DNA of 64,000 bases from Bacillota bacterium. Its GTDB lineage: Bacteria > Bacillota > Bacilli > Paenibacillales > NBRC-103111. The notes under the pieces are model-generated. The model ran no database searches. It worked only from the letters and a program-made list of their open reading frames with translations, and was not told where the DNA came from. The position numbers were made by a program, and so were the translations under genes. Below are positions 51,075 through 59,410 of this stretch, piece by piece; the first letter of the stretch is position 1; each line of letters opens with the position of its first letter. The stretch lies in the NCBI GenBank assembly GCA_023388055.1, contig JAEWGW010000030.1, positions 1 to 64,000 on the forward strand, written 5' to 3'.

Positions 51075-52559
51075 ATGGCGAAGGCAATAACAGTTGTTGG
51101 ATTGGGCTCGGGAGACGAAAACCAGCTGACCCTGGGGGTGCTCCGGCGGCTCACGGCGGCGGATGCGGTCTATCTGCGGACAGAGGAGCACCCCGTGGTT
51201 CCTTACTTGAAGGAGCAGGGCATCGCCTGCAGCAGCTTTGACCATATTTACGAAGCGGAGTCCCGCTTTAATGACGTATATGAGGCCATTGCCGCCGAGC
51301 TGCTCCGGCTGGCTGCGGAAGAGGACAGGCAGGTGGTGTATGCCGTGCCGGGCCACCCTTTTGTGGCGGAACGGACCACGATGCTGCTGAAGGAGCGTTG
51401 TGCGGCGGCAGATATTCCGTTTGAGGCCATAGGCGGGGAGAGCTTCCTGGATCAGGCCTTTGCCCGGTTCGGATTTGATCCCATTGAGGGCTTTCAGCTC
51501 CTGGATGCCACAAGCCTGTCCATGTCCGTACTGAATCCCCGGCTGCATACGGTGATTGGCCAGGTGTACGACATGTACACCGCCTCGGATGCCAAGCTGG
51601 CCCTGATGGAGCTTTACCCGGATGAGCATATGGTATGGGTAGGCCATGCCCTGGGTGTGACGGGCAGCGAAGCCATGACGGCGGTGCCCCTTTATGAGCT
51701 GGACCGGCAATCGGGCTATGGCAACCTCTCACTGATCTATGTGCCGCCAACCGGGGCGGATGCCGTCATCAACAAAACCTTCCCCCGGCTGCACGAAATC
51801 GTGCGTATTCTCCGCAGTCCGGAGGGCTGTCCCTGGGACCGGGAGCAAACCCATCAGAGCATCCGCAAAAACCTGATTGAAGAAACCTACGAGGTTTTGG
51901 AAACACTGGATGACGATGACCCGGATGCCATGTGTGAGGAGATGGGGGATCTGCTTCTGCAGATTATGCTCCACGCCCAGATGGAGGAGGAAACAGGCAG
52001 CTTTACCGCGTATGACGTCATTGCCGGTCTGAATGAGAAGCTGCTCCGGCGCCATCCCCATGTGTTCGGAACTCGGGATGCGGATAATTCCGAGGAGGCG
52101 TTGGCCCGTTGGGAAGAGGTGAAGGCGGAGGAGAAGCGCCAGAAGGGTCTGCAGCCCGAAGCCCTCTCTGCACTCCATGGGGTGCCCCGTGACCTGCCCG
52201 GCCTGATGAAGGCCTACAAGCTCCAGAAGAAGGCGGCCAAGGTGGGCTTTGACTGGGAAGGTATAGAGGATGTAATGGCCAAGGTGGAGGAGGAGCTAGC
52301 GGAGCTGAAGGCGGAGTTGGGGGAATCCCAGGATCGCCAGGAGGATGAGCTGGGCGACCTGCTGTTTGCCATTGTCAATTTGGCCCGGTTCCTGTCCTGT
52401 GATCCGGAGGAAGCTCTCGCCCGGACCAATCGGAAATTCGTCCGGCGATTCTCCTATGTGGAGAAGAAGCTGAGAGAAGCCGGGAAAGAGCCGGCGGCTG
52501 CCACCCTGGAGGAGATGGAGCATTATTGGCAGGAGGCCAAAACACTCCCCCATGCGTAA
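51075..52559 (+). CDS. yabN: MazG-type nucleotide pyrophosphohydrolase fused to a tetrapyrrole-methylase domain (YabN)
   Basis: 494 residues. Residues 1-220 form a tetrapyrrole-methylase-like domain (AITVVGLGSGDENQLTLGVL, VYAVPGHPFVAERTTMLL). Residues about 240-490 contain two MazG repeats (CPWDREQTHQSIRKNLIEET with an EEMGDLLLQIMLHAQ helix, and EEELAELKAELG with DELGDLLFAIVNLARF). It hydrolyses NTPs to NMPs, cleaning the pool of damaged nucleotides. It follows the flippase gene by 6 nt. Confidence 0.94.
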   Translation: MAKAITVVGLGSGDENQLTLGVLRRLTAADAVYLRTEEHPVVPYLKEQGIACSSFDHIYEAESRFNDVYEAIAAELLRLAAEEDRQVVYAVPGHPFVAERTTMLLKERCAAADIPFEAIGGESFLDQAFARFGFDPIEGFQLLDATSLSMSVLNPRLHTVIGQVYDMYTASDAKLALMELYPDEHMVWVGHALGVTGSEAMTAVPLYELDRQSGYGNLSLIYVPPTGADAVINKTFPRLHEIVRILRSPEGCPWDREQTHQSIRKNLIEETYEVLETLDDDDPDAMCEEMGDLLLQIMLHAQMEEETGSFTAYDVIAGLNEKLLRRHPHVFGTRDADNSEEALARWEEVKAEEKRQKGLQPEALSALHGVPRDLPGLMKAYKLQKKAAKVGFDWEGIEDVMAKVEEELAELKAELGESQDRQEDELGDLLFAIVNLARFLSCDPEEALARTNRKFVRRFSYVEKKLREAGKEPAAATLEEMEHYWQEAKTLPHA

Positions 52560-52766
52560 GTGCGCTGTACCGGCCGGTGTTTTTTTAAGAAAAAAGTTTT
52601 ACCGGATGGTACAGGAAAAAGAAGGATTTTCCGGTGCCACCCAGAATATGTACACGAGAAACAGGCTTTTTTGCTGCCGTTTGTCTGCAGAGAAAGCCTA
52701 TCCTGACGATTCAGACGCCGGATTCGCCGGCAGCTTGAAACCATATTTAGGGAGGATTATCCGAAC

Positions 52767-53039
52767 ATGAATAAAATGGATCTGGTAAACAAGATTTCTG
52801 AAAAAAGCGGCTTGACCAAACGCGACGTAGAAACCGTTCTGAACAGCTTCGTGGGTGAAGTCACTGAAGCACTCTCCGCAGGCGACAAGGTTCAGCTAGT
52901 TGGCTTCGGCACCTTCGAAACCCGCAAGCGCTCCGGCCGCACTGGCCGTAATCCCCAAAACGGCGATCCCATCGCCATCCCGGAATCCGTTATTCCTGCC
53001 TTCAAGGCCGGCAATAAGCTGAGAGACGCTGTTAAGTAA
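52767..53039 (+). CDS. hup: HU-type nucleoid DNA-binding protein
   Basis: 90 residues. MNKMDLVNKISEKSGLTKRD and VQLVGFGTFETRKRSGRTGR with the DNA-bending RNPQNGDPI loop define HU. AGGGAGG RBS. The stop codon TAA shares its last A with the ATG of rqcP. B. subtilis has no HU gene between yabN and yabO. Confidence 0.96.
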   Translation: MNKMDLVNKISEKSGLTKRDVETVLNSFVGEVTEALSAGDKVQLVGFGTFETRKRSGRTGRNPQNGDPIAIPESVIPAFKAGNKLRDAVK

Positions 53040-53299
53040 TGAGGCTGGACAAATATCTGAAGGTTTCCCGCCTGATCAAAAGACGTACCGTGGCCCAAGA
53101 GGTTTCGGATCAGGGGCGGGTTTACTTGAACGGCCGTGAAGCGAAGAAAAGCAGCGAGGTTAAGGTTGGGGATGAGCTGACGATCCGCTTCGGCCAAAAA
53201 AGCGTAACCGTTCGGGTGGAAAGCATTGCCGAAACCTCCCGTAAGGATGAAGCAGCCGGTATGTACACGGTGCTCCGCGAGGAGAGCCATAAGGAATAG
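53039..53299 (+). CDS. rqcP: RqcP (YabO), S4-domain ribosome quality-control factor
   Basis: 86 residues. An S4 RNA-binding domain with MRLDKYLKVSRLIKRRTVAQ and GRVYLNGREAKKSS. In B. subtilis RqcP holds the P-site tRNA during RqcH-driven alanine tailing on stalled 50S subunits. It overlaps the hup stop by 1 nt, so its translation is coupled to HU. Confidence 0.93.
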   Translation: MRLDKYLKVSRLIKRRTVAQEVSDQGRVYLNGREAKKSSEVKVGDELTIRFGQKSVTVRVESIAETSRKDEAAGMYTVLREESHKE

Positions 53300-53310
53300 A
53301 ACGGTATGCT

Positions 53311-53343
53311 GCCGGTCCGGGAAATCTCCCGGCCGGTTTTTTT
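53311..53343 (+). terminator. Terminator after rqcP
   Basis: CCGGtCCGGG-aaatct-CCCGgCCGG followed by seven or more T residues. Confidence 0.85.
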
Positions 53344-53503
53344 ATGGAATGCAGTTTTTGTCGGAATAGAAAATCCCAGCTCCCCGTTCTAAACCGGTTC
53401 TAAACCCGGACAATCCCCCATACCCTTATGGTAGAGCAGGCGTGGACGAGAACTGCCGCCGGCAGTGCTTTACGTCCGCGCGAACGTGAGGAGGGGACAT
53501 GCC

Positions 53504-53788
53504 ATGATGGTGGAAACGGGCAAAATCAAGCGCCAGGAAGTCAAGATGCTGAACCGGAAGCTTTTGGAGCTGTCCGGGGTCATGAATGTGGAGAGCTTTG
53601 ACAATGAGGAGTTTTTGCTGGAGACCGAGATGGGGTACCTGATGATCAAAGGCTCCAACCTCCATATCAAGAATCTGAACCTGGAGCAGGGACTGGTCGC
53701 CATCGAGGGATTGGTGAACGAGCTGGCTTATGTGGACGGGGGAAGCGGCGGCAAATCCAAAGGTTTTTTGGGGAAGCTGTTTAAGTGA
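53504..53788 (+). CDS. yabP: Sporulation protein YabP
   Basis: 94 residues from ATG 53504 (or the adjacent ATG 53507), with GAGGAGGGG upstream. Conserved YabP core: RKLLELSGVMNVESFDNEEF, followed by LETEMGYLMIKGSNLHIKNL and LNLEQGLVAIEGLVNELAYV. The B. subtilis gene is mother-cell expressed (sigma-E); its role is unclear. It overlaps yabQ by 4 nt. Confidence 0.92.
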   Translation: MMVETGKIKRQEVKMLNRKLLELSGVMNVESFDNEEFLLETEMGYLMIKGSNLHIKNLNLEQGLVAIEGLVNELAYVDGGSGGKSKGFLGKLFK

Positions 53789-54348
53789 CTTTATCTGTAC
53801 AATTCGCCACCATGGGGCTTATGCTGGCCAGCGGAATCGGAATCGGTCTGTTATTCGACCTGTACCGGGTTCTGGCGCATGAGCTCCGGATTCCCCGATG
53901 GCTGATCCCTCTTTTTGACCTGGCCTATTGGGTTATCGCCACGATTTTTGTGTTTCGTATGCTGTTTATCGGCAATTTCGGACAAGTCCGGGTTTTTGTG
54001 TTCCTTGGGCTGGCTGCCGGATATACCGTTTATTTTTTGGGATTAAGCCGTTCCTCTGTCAGAATGATCCGAATGGTGCTCCGCGGAATTGAAGCCATGT
54101 TTCAATTTGTGATACGCTGTGTAGAGATTCTTATTATCCGGCCGTTCCGAATGCTTATCCGGATAGTCCGTTTCCTGCTGGGAATCGTGACTGCAGTCGC
54201 TATGTTCCTATACAAAGTTGTGTTACAATTGCTCTATCCTTTGCGTCTTTTGCTCCGTTTTGTAGGACGGGCAGTCCGGCCCTATGCCCAGCTGCCGCGT
54301 TGGGTGAAAGGTCCCTGGTTGGCCTTCCGCCGGTGGCTTAAACGGTAA
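53785..54348 (+). CDS. yabQ: Spore cortex biosynthesis membrane protein YabQ
   Basis: 187 residues from GTG 53785, coupled to yabP by GTGA. Hydrophobic segments are FATMGLMLASGIGIGLLFDL, LIPLFDLAYWVIATIFVFRM and FVFLGLAAGYTVYFLGL, and a further one lies in VRFLLGIVTAVAMFLYKVVL. The basic Arg-rich C-terminus is cytoplasmic. B. subtilis YabQ is required for cortex formation. Confidence 0.9.
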   Translation: MTLSVQFATMGLMLASGIGIGLLFDLYRVLAHELRIPRWLIPLFDLAYWVIATIFVFRMLFIGNFGQVRVFVFLGLAAGYTVYFLGLSRSSVRMIRMVLRGIEAMFQFVIRCVEILIIRPFRMLIRIVRFLLGIVTAVAMFLYKVVLQLLYPLRLLLRFVGRAVRPYAQLPRWVKGPWLAFRRWLKR

Positions 54349-54375
54349 GACGCTTCATGAACGGGAGGAAAGCTC

Positions 54376-54717
54376 ATGTCCAGGGAACGCGCCGGCAGTG
54401 TCGGAAGCAAAACTTCCGCCAGCCCCAAAACTGGCGCAAGCCGAAAACGCATCCGTCTTGTGACCATTGGGGTGCTGGCCTTGACCATGTGGGCCGGAGC
54501 CACCGTCTGGAGCCAGATGAAGAGAACCGACGAGATTGCAATCCGTCTGGAGGCGCTTGGGGGAAAGCTGAACGATACGGTGCAGATGAACGACAAGCTC
54601 AAACGTGAAGTTGAGCGGATGTCCGATCCCGAATACCGGGAGGAACGTATCCGCAAAGACAATCATATGTTTAAACAAGGGGAGACGGTGTTCGATGTGC
54701 CGCGGACAACTCCGTAG
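54376..54717 (+). CDS. divIC: DivIC-type septum formation initiator
   Basis: 113 residues. A basic N-terminal tail, one membrane segment (about 35-55, LVTIGVLALTMWAGATVW) and an extracellular coiled coil (RTDEIAIRLEALGGKLNDTV), then the YREERIRKDNHMFKQGE motif of DivIC/FtsB proteins. It works with FtsL and DivIB at the division septum. GGGAGGAAAG RBS. Confidence 0.9.
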   Translation: MSRERAGSVGSKTSASPKTGASRKRIRLVTIGVLALTMWAGATVWSQMKRTDEIAIRLEALGGKLNDTVQMNDKLKREVERMSDPEYREERIRKDNHMFKQGETVFDVPRTTP

Positions 54718-54738
54718 ACGGAGGATGCCCGGCTTTTG

Positions 54739-54767
54739 TTGACCGATTTTGACCCTTCGGGTATAAT
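54739..54767 (+). promoter_or_regulatory. Sigma-A promoter of yabR
   Basis: TTGACC (54739-54744), 17-bp spacer, TATAAT (54762-54767). Confidence 0.75.
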
Positions 54768-54836
54768 GCTCATAGCCCGTTCTTTTTGGATTATTCGGAT
54801 CGGCTTTATTATGTCAAGGGAGGAACAATTACCTTT

Positions 54837-55349
54837 ATGGCAATTGAAGTAGGCAGCAAGCTTGAGGGAAAGGTGACAGGCATTACTCATTTCGGAGCGT
54901 TCGTAGAACTTCCGGAAGGACAGACAGGCCTTGTTCACATCTCGGAAATTGCGGACAATTACGTGAAAGATGTTAATGATCATCTGAAGCTGGCGGATAA
55001 GGTTACCGTCAAGGTGATCAACGTGGACAAGGACGGAAAGATCGGCCTTTCAATCAAGCAAGCCGTCGACAAACCTCCAGGTGAGACCCCGGCCAGACCT
55101 GAACGCCGCAGCTTTCCTCCCCGCGAACGCAGTGAAGGTGGAGGCGGATTTGGCGGTGGTGGTGGTGGCGGTGGGTTCGGAGGCGGACGCGGAGACCGTG
55201 GCGGACGTTCCTTCCAAAGGCCCCCGATGGGCAAGCCGTCCTTCGAAGACAAGGTGTCGAAGTTTCTGAAGGACAGCGAGGAGCGGATGTCCTCGATCAA
55301 GAAGAATACGGAAGGCAAGCGGGGAGGCCGCGGCGCGCGCCGCGACTAA
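54837..55349 (+). CDS. yabR: YabR-like S1-domain RNA-binding protein with a Gly/Arg-rich tail
   Basis: 170 residues from ATG 54837, behind AAGGGAGG. Residues 2-78 are one S1 domain (VGSKLEGKVTGITHFGAFVE, GLVHISEIAD). The second half contains a run of Gly, Phe and Arg residues (GGGGFGGGGGGGGFGGGRGD) like RGG RNA-binding tails, then a Lys-rich end. Such S1 proteins are usually about 130 residues, so the tail is expanded here. The RNA target is unknown. Confidence 0.88.
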   Translation: MAIEVGSKLEGKVTGITHFGAFVELPEGQTGLVHISEIADNYVKDVNDHLKLADKVTVKVINVDKDGKIGLSIKQAVDKPPGETPARPERRSFPPRERSEGGGGFGGGGGGGGFGGGRGDRGGRSFQRPPMGKPSFEDKVSKFLKDSEERMSSIKKNTEGKRGGRGARRD

Positions 55350-55365
55350 GTTCCGACATTCATAG

Positions 55366-55402
55366 AGCCGTGCGGATCCTGTGAACCCGTACGGCTTTTT
55401 TT
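55366..55402 (+). terminator. Terminator after yabR
   Basis: GCCGTGCGG pairs with CCGTACGGC (with a G.T pair), followed by seven T residues. Confidence 0.82.
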
Positions 55403-55417
55403 GCTTTAGGCGATGAC

Positions 55418-55447
55418 TTGACGCAGCGCGGATTCATCGGGTATACT
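55418..55447 (+). promoter_or_regulatory. Promoter of the tRNA-Met gene
   Basis: TTGACG (55418-55423), 18-bp spacer, TATACT (55442-55447), ending 18 nt before the tRNA. Confidence 0.7.
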
Positions 55448-55464
55448 CATGCTTGTCCATATGC

Positions 55465-55538
55465 GGCGGTGTAGCTCAGCTGGCTAGAGCGTTCGGTTCA
55501 TACCCGAAAGGTCGGGGGTTCGATTCCCTTCGCCGCTA
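55465..55538 (+). tRNA. tRNA-Met (anticodon CAU), elongator type
   Basis: 74 nt, full cloverleaf: acceptor GGCGGTG / CGCCGCT, D stem GCTC/GAGC, anticodon stem TTCGG/CCGAA with loop TTCATAC, T arm containing GTTCGATTC. The 3' CCA is not encoded. The paired first base pair differs from an initiator tRNA, so the elongator form is favoured. B. subtilis also has a tRNA-Met here, followed by tRNA-Glu, which is absent. Confidence 0.95.
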
Positions 55539-55558
55539 TATGTATTCTTTTGTACCTT

Positions 55559-55587
55559 CCCTTGCCGGGCCGGCAGGGGATTTTTTG
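55559..55587 (+). terminator. Terminator after tRNA-Met
   Basis: CCCTTGCC and GGCAGGGG stem with a five-base loop, followed by six T residues. Confidence 0.75.
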
Positions 55588-55794
55588 TTTTTCGGGCCCA
55601 ACAGGTTTTAGCGGGGCCCAAAAAAGTTTTCCGCATTTCTTGGCATTCCCTCCGGCGACTGATTCGCATCGACACCATTTTTTGGCGGCGCGCGCTCATG
55701 TTTTGCGGATTGTTGGGGAATGAGCCATTGGCTTTCCCTCCGCCAATTCCTCTAATCCGTTACCCCATAAAGGAAAGCGCTCTTTCGCGCGGAC

Positions 55795-55860
55795 TGTCGG
55801 AAACTTTTTCCGGTCTAGCAACTGAATCTGACAAACTTTCTGATAGATTCACTCTATAAT
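55795..55860 (+). promoter_or_regulatory. Spo0A-type promoter of spoIIE (21-bp spacer)
   Basis: CTGACA (55828-55833) and TATAAT (55855-55860) are 21 bp apart, the long spacing typical of Spo0A-activated spoIIE/spoIIG promoters. 0A-box-like sequences lie at 55795-55803 (TGTCGGAAA) and, on the minus strand, overlapping -35 (TTTGTCAGA). The rest of 55588-55795 has no gene. Confidence 0.65.
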
Positions 55861-55962
55861 AGGGTTCACTTAACGACATTCCGGTTAGGAGCGTCCATGT
55901 TGCCCTTGTAGTGCTGTCAGCCGGCGACCGCTTGCCAATGAAAATTGATTAAGGTGGTGCAA

Positions 55963-58464
55963 TTGATCATTATGCAAAAGCCGAACAAGATGATTGGAAT
56001 GGAACAAGTGATCCCCGCCCAGGCACGCAAGATGACCCAGAGCCTGAAGGCCCTTTTACTGGAAAACCGTCTGACGCAGGCTTGGATCATCCGCAAGTGG
56101 GCCATATTGCTGGTAGGTGTTGCGTTTCTATTGGGCCGCGCCACGATTTTGGACAGGCTGTCGCCCTTTGCCATTGCGTACTTTGCCGTTATACTGTTTG
56201 TCCGGCGGGAGCTGGTGCCTTGGGTAGGCCTGGCGCTGGCCGCAGGAAGCATCTTTTCTCCGGCCGCCCATCCCGGTTATGTCATTACGGAGCTGCTGGT
56301 GTTTGTTCTGATTCAGAAGGGTGTGGAAAAATTCGAACGTTCGGAAATTTCCCTGCTGCCCTTTATGTCCTTTGCCTCCGTGTTTATGGTGCAGCTTCTC
56401 TCCTATGTAATGAATGCTGACCTATCATGGTACACCTTAATGTTAACCGGAGTAGAAGCGCTGCTGTCTCTGGTGCTGACGCTGATCTTCATCCAGGCGG
56501 TGCCGGTGCTGACCCAGACCCGCAAAAAATCCAACCTCAAGCACGAGGAAATTATCTGCCTGATTATCCTGCTGGCTTCGGTTATGACGGGGACGGTGGG
56601 GTGGCTGGTAGGCGGGGTTTCCGTAGAGCATGTTTTCTCCCGTTATCTGATTCTGCTCTTCGCCCTGGTGGGCGGCGCACCCTTGGGTGCTTCAGTCGGA
56701 GTGATTACCGGACTGATCCTGAGCCTGGCGGACATGAATGCCATTTACCAGATGAGCCTGCTGGCTTTTGCCGGTCTTCTGGCCGGACTCTTACGGGAAG
56801 GCGGCAAATGGGCGGCTGCTCTTGGTATGCTGTTAGGCTGCTCCATTCTTACGGTATATGTAGGAGACCAGGCAGCGATATTGGCCTCCACCTGGGAGAC
56901 GCTGGTGGCTTTGGGGCTGTTCCTGCTGACACCCAAGGAAGCGGTTAAGGTTCTTGCCAAATATGTGCCCGGCACCCAGGAGAATATGAAGAGCCATTAC
57001 GAATATGCCAAGAGGGTGCGGGACATTACCGCGGGACGGGTGGAGCAGTTCTCCCAGGTGTTCCAGCAGCTGTCCAAAAGCTTCCGCCAGCTGACCGAAG
57101 AGGGGGTGGAGCGGAAGAAGGAGGAAGAGGTCAGTCATTTTATGAACGCGGTGGCCAACAAAAGCTGCATGTCCTGCTGGAAAAAGCAGCAGTGCTGGGA
57201 CAGGCAGTTCTATGATACCTATAAATTTATGACGGAAATGATGACGGCTGTGGAGAAAAACGAGCAGTTCTCCCGCAAGGATATCCAGCAGGAATGGCGC
57301 AAGGCCTGCCAGCGGCCGGATCAGGTGCTGGAGATAATGAAGCAGCAGTATACCCTGTACCGTCACGATCTGCGGTGGAAAAAGCAGATCCTGGAGAGCC
57401 GCCAATTGGTTTCCGATCAGCTGGTGGGCGTATCTCAGGTTATGGAGGACCTGGCCCGGGAGATCAAGCGGGAAGGGCAGGAGCTCTACCTGCAGGAGGA
57501 GCAGATCCGGAGCGCCCTGGAGGGACTGGGGCTGTCCATTCTAACCATCGATGTAATTAATCTGGAAGAGGGTAATGTAGAGATTGAGATTGTCCATCAA
57601 TATACCAAGGGCTTCGATGAATGCCGCAAGATTATTGCTCCGTTGTTATCTGACATTCTTGGTGAGAATATCGCAGTTAAGAAGGAGGTTTCTTCGGACA
57701 AAGGGGACGGCTCCTGCACGGTCACCTTCGGTTCGGCCAAGGAATATGAGGTGGAAACCGGCATAGCCGGAGCGGCCAAGGGCGGCGATCTGCTCTCCGG
57801 AGACAGCTTCAGCACTGCTGAGCTGGGCAACGGCAAGTTTGTGGTGGCCCTGTCCGATGGTATGGGCAACGGCGAGCGGGCACGGGCGGAGAGCAGCACC
57901 GCGCTTACCATTCTCCAGCAGCTGCTCCAATCAGGCATGGACGAGAAGCTGGCCATTAAGTCCGTCAATTCGGTGCTGCTGCTCCGTTCACCGGACGAGA
58001 TGTATGCCACAGTGGATATGGCGTTAATCGATCTGTACAGCGCCGATACCACCTTTATGAAAATCGGGTCCACACCCAGCTTTATCAAAAGGGGCAATGA
58101 GGTGATCCAGATTACCGGTAATAATCTGCCGGTAGGGATATTGCAGGAAATTGATGTGGATCTGATCAGCACGCAGCTAAAGCCAGGTGATGTGCTGATT
58201 ATGATGACAGACGGGATTTATGATGCGCCCGGTTATGCAGTGAACAAGGAGATGTGGATGAAGCGCATTATCGGGGAGATTAACGCCGAAAGCCCGCAGG
58301 ATATTGCCGATTGTCTGCTGGAGCGGATCGTCCGGCAGCAGCAGGGGGAGATTTCCGACGATATGACGGTTATTGTGGCCCGCATCGAACGCTACCGTCC
58401 GGAGTGGTCCACCTTTCGTTGGCCCGGCATCAGCCGGATCGAACGGCCTAAAACAGTCAGTTAG
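55963..58464 (+). CDS. spoIIE: Stage II sporulation protein E
   Basis: 833 residues from TTG 55963 (AAGGTGG at 5 nt); ATG 55972 is an alternative with poor spacing. The N-terminal third has about ten membrane segments. The central region carries a Cys-rich patch (NKSCMSCWKKQQC). The C-terminal PP2C phosphatase domain shows VALSDGMGNGERARAES, MMTDGIYDAPG and ISDDMTVIVARI with metal-binding Asp residues. SpoIIE dephosphorylates SpoIIAA to release sigma-F in the forespore and acts at the polar septum. Confidence 0.96.
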   Translation: MIIMQKPNKMIGMEQVIPAQARKMTQSLKALLLENRLTQAWIIRKWAILLVGVAFLLGRATILDRLSPFAIAYFAVILFVRRELVPWVGLALAAGSIFSPAAHPGYVITELLVFVLIQKGVEKFERSEISLLPFMSFASVFMVQLLSYVMNADLSWYTLMLTGVEALLSLVLTLIFIQAVPVLTQTRKKSNLKHEEIICLIILLASVMTGTVGWLVGGVSVEHVFSRYLILLFALVGGAPLGASVGVITGLILSLADMNAIYQMSLLAFAGLLAGLLREGGKWAAALGMLLGCSILTVYVGDQAAILASTWETLVALGLFLLTPKEAVKVLAKYVPGTQENMKSHYEYAKRVRDITAGRVEQFSQVFQQLSKSFRQLTEEGVERKKEEEVSHFMNAVANKSCMSCWKKQQCWDRQFYDTYKFMTEMMTAVEKNEQFSRKDIQQEWRKACQRPDQVLEIMKQQYTLYRHDLRWKKQILESRQLVSDQLVGVSQVMEDLAREIKREGQELYLQEEQIRSALEGLGLSILTIDVINLEEGNVEIEIVHQYTKGFDECRKIIAPLLSDILGENIAVKKEVSSDKGDGSCTVTFGSAKEYEVETGIAGAAKGGDLLSGDSFSTAELGNGKFVVALSDGMGNGERARAESSTALTILQQLLQSGMDEKLAIKSVNSVLLLRSPDEMYATVDMALIDLYSADTTFMKIGSTPSFIKRGNEVIQITGNNLPVGILQEIDVDLISTQLKPGDVLIMMTDGIYDAPGYAVNKEMWMKRIIGEINAESPQDIADCLLERIVRQQQGEISDDMTVIVARIERYRPEWSTFRWPGISRIERPKTVS

Positions 58465-58508
58465 GAAACTTCTGTCCGTACTCGTTTACTCCATAACAAT
58501 GTTTCTTT

Positions 58509-58545
58509 AAAGCAGGGTCCGGTTTTGTCCGGACCCTGCTTTTTG
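58509..58545 (+). terminator. Terminator after spoIIE
   Basis: AGCAGGGTCCGG pairs perfectly with CCGGACCCTGCT over a 6-nt loop, followed by TTTTT. Confidence 0.9.
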
Positions 58546-58612
58546 ACGCATCAGGTGCAGTCTCACTATTGACTTAGCCTCCGGTTTTTTTGCGGCACAT
58601 CCCTTCCTCCCT

Positions 58613-58642
58613 GTCTAAACACTCTATTAACCGGACATACTA
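58613..58642 (+). promoter_or_regulatory. Sigma-F-type promoter of yabS-yabT
   Basis: GTCTA (58613-58617; GYATA with one mismatch), 15-bp spacer, GGACATACTA (58633-58642), a full match to GGNNANAHTR. Forespore expression of B. subtilis yabT is sigma-F dependent. Confidence 0.6.
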
Positions 58643-58687
58643 GAGACATAGAGTTCAAGCAAGCACAGGAAACGGAGGATGGTAAAC

Positions 58688-59410
58688 ATGAAGCAGATTA
58701 TCCTGATTACCGACGGCTGCTCCAATGTGGGGGTGGATCCGGTTATTGCCGCTGCCCAAGCACGGCAGGAGGGGATTGTCGTCCATGTGGTGGGGGTTAT
58801 TGATCAAGGGGAGATCGGTGAAATGGGAGCGTCCGAAATTGCCGAGATTGCCAAGGCAGGCGGCGGTATGAGCCGGATTGTGCCCTCCGCCCAGCTTTCG
58901 GGCACGGTACAGATGATGACCCGCAAGACTGTAGCAGGCACCATCCAGCAGGTTGTAGAGCAGGAGCTCCGCCATATTCTGGGGGGAAGCGGCAGTCTGA
59001 CGGAGCTGGCCCCGGAGAGACGCGGGCTGGTCGTGCAGGCCGTGGAGGATATGACCGACCGGCTGGGGCTGGAGGTGGCGCTTCTGGTGGATGCCAGCGC
59101 CAGCATGAAGCCGAAGCTTCTGGCGGTTCAGGAGACGGCCCATGATCTGATGGCCAGCCTCAAAGCACGAGGCGGGGAAAGCCGTCTGGCGGTATTCCGG
59201 TTTCCGGGTTTGCAGGGCCAGGAATGCCATATGGAGCTGGGATTCACTTCTGATCTTGCAAAAGCGCGGAACTTGTTCTATAAAATAAACATGAGAGGCA
59301 CTACCCCAACCGGCCCGGCACTTTTGGAAACTATCCGCTATATGGCGGGTAAACCTGCGCTGCCGCCGGTGGAGGACAAGGACGGATGTTTAAGTGAGTA
59401 TGTCGTCTAA
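58688..59410 (+). CDS. yabS: YabS, von Willebrand factor A-like protein
   Basis: 240 residues from ATG 58688, with GGAGG at 9 nt. The VWA fold begins IILITDGCSNVG and repeats later with LLVDASASMKPKLLAVQ, a MIDAS-type DxSxS motif. GTTPTGPALLETIRYM is another VWA feature. Function unknown; in B. subtilis it is expressed with yabT. The coding end overlaps yabT by 17 nt. Confidence 0.88.
   Translation: MKQIILITDGCSNVGVDPVIAAAQARQEGIVVHVVGVIDQGEIGEMGASEIAEIAKAGGGMSRIVPSAQLSGTVQMMTRKTVAGTIQQVVEQELRHILGGSGSLTELAPERRGLVVQAVEDMTDRLGLEVALLVDASASMKPKLLAVQETAHDLMASLKARGGESRLAVFRFPGLQGQECHMELGFTSDLAKARNLFYKINMRGTTPTGPALLETIRYMAGKPALPPVEDKDGCLSEYVV

Noticed and set aside
49896..51710. 604-residue open frame on the minus strand across the flippase and yabN genes
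   Set aside because: It is rich in Gln, His, Arg and Gly, has no RBS or family motif, and lies opposite two well-supported genes in GC-rich DNA.
52552..52770. 72-residue frame between yabN and hup
   Set aside because: No RBS and no protein-like sequence; it overlaps the hup leader region.
55484..55699. Minus-strand frame over the tRNA-Met gene ending in a GEGNRTPDLSGMNRT-like peptide
   Set aside because: This peptide is the classic false product of translating a tRNA gene.
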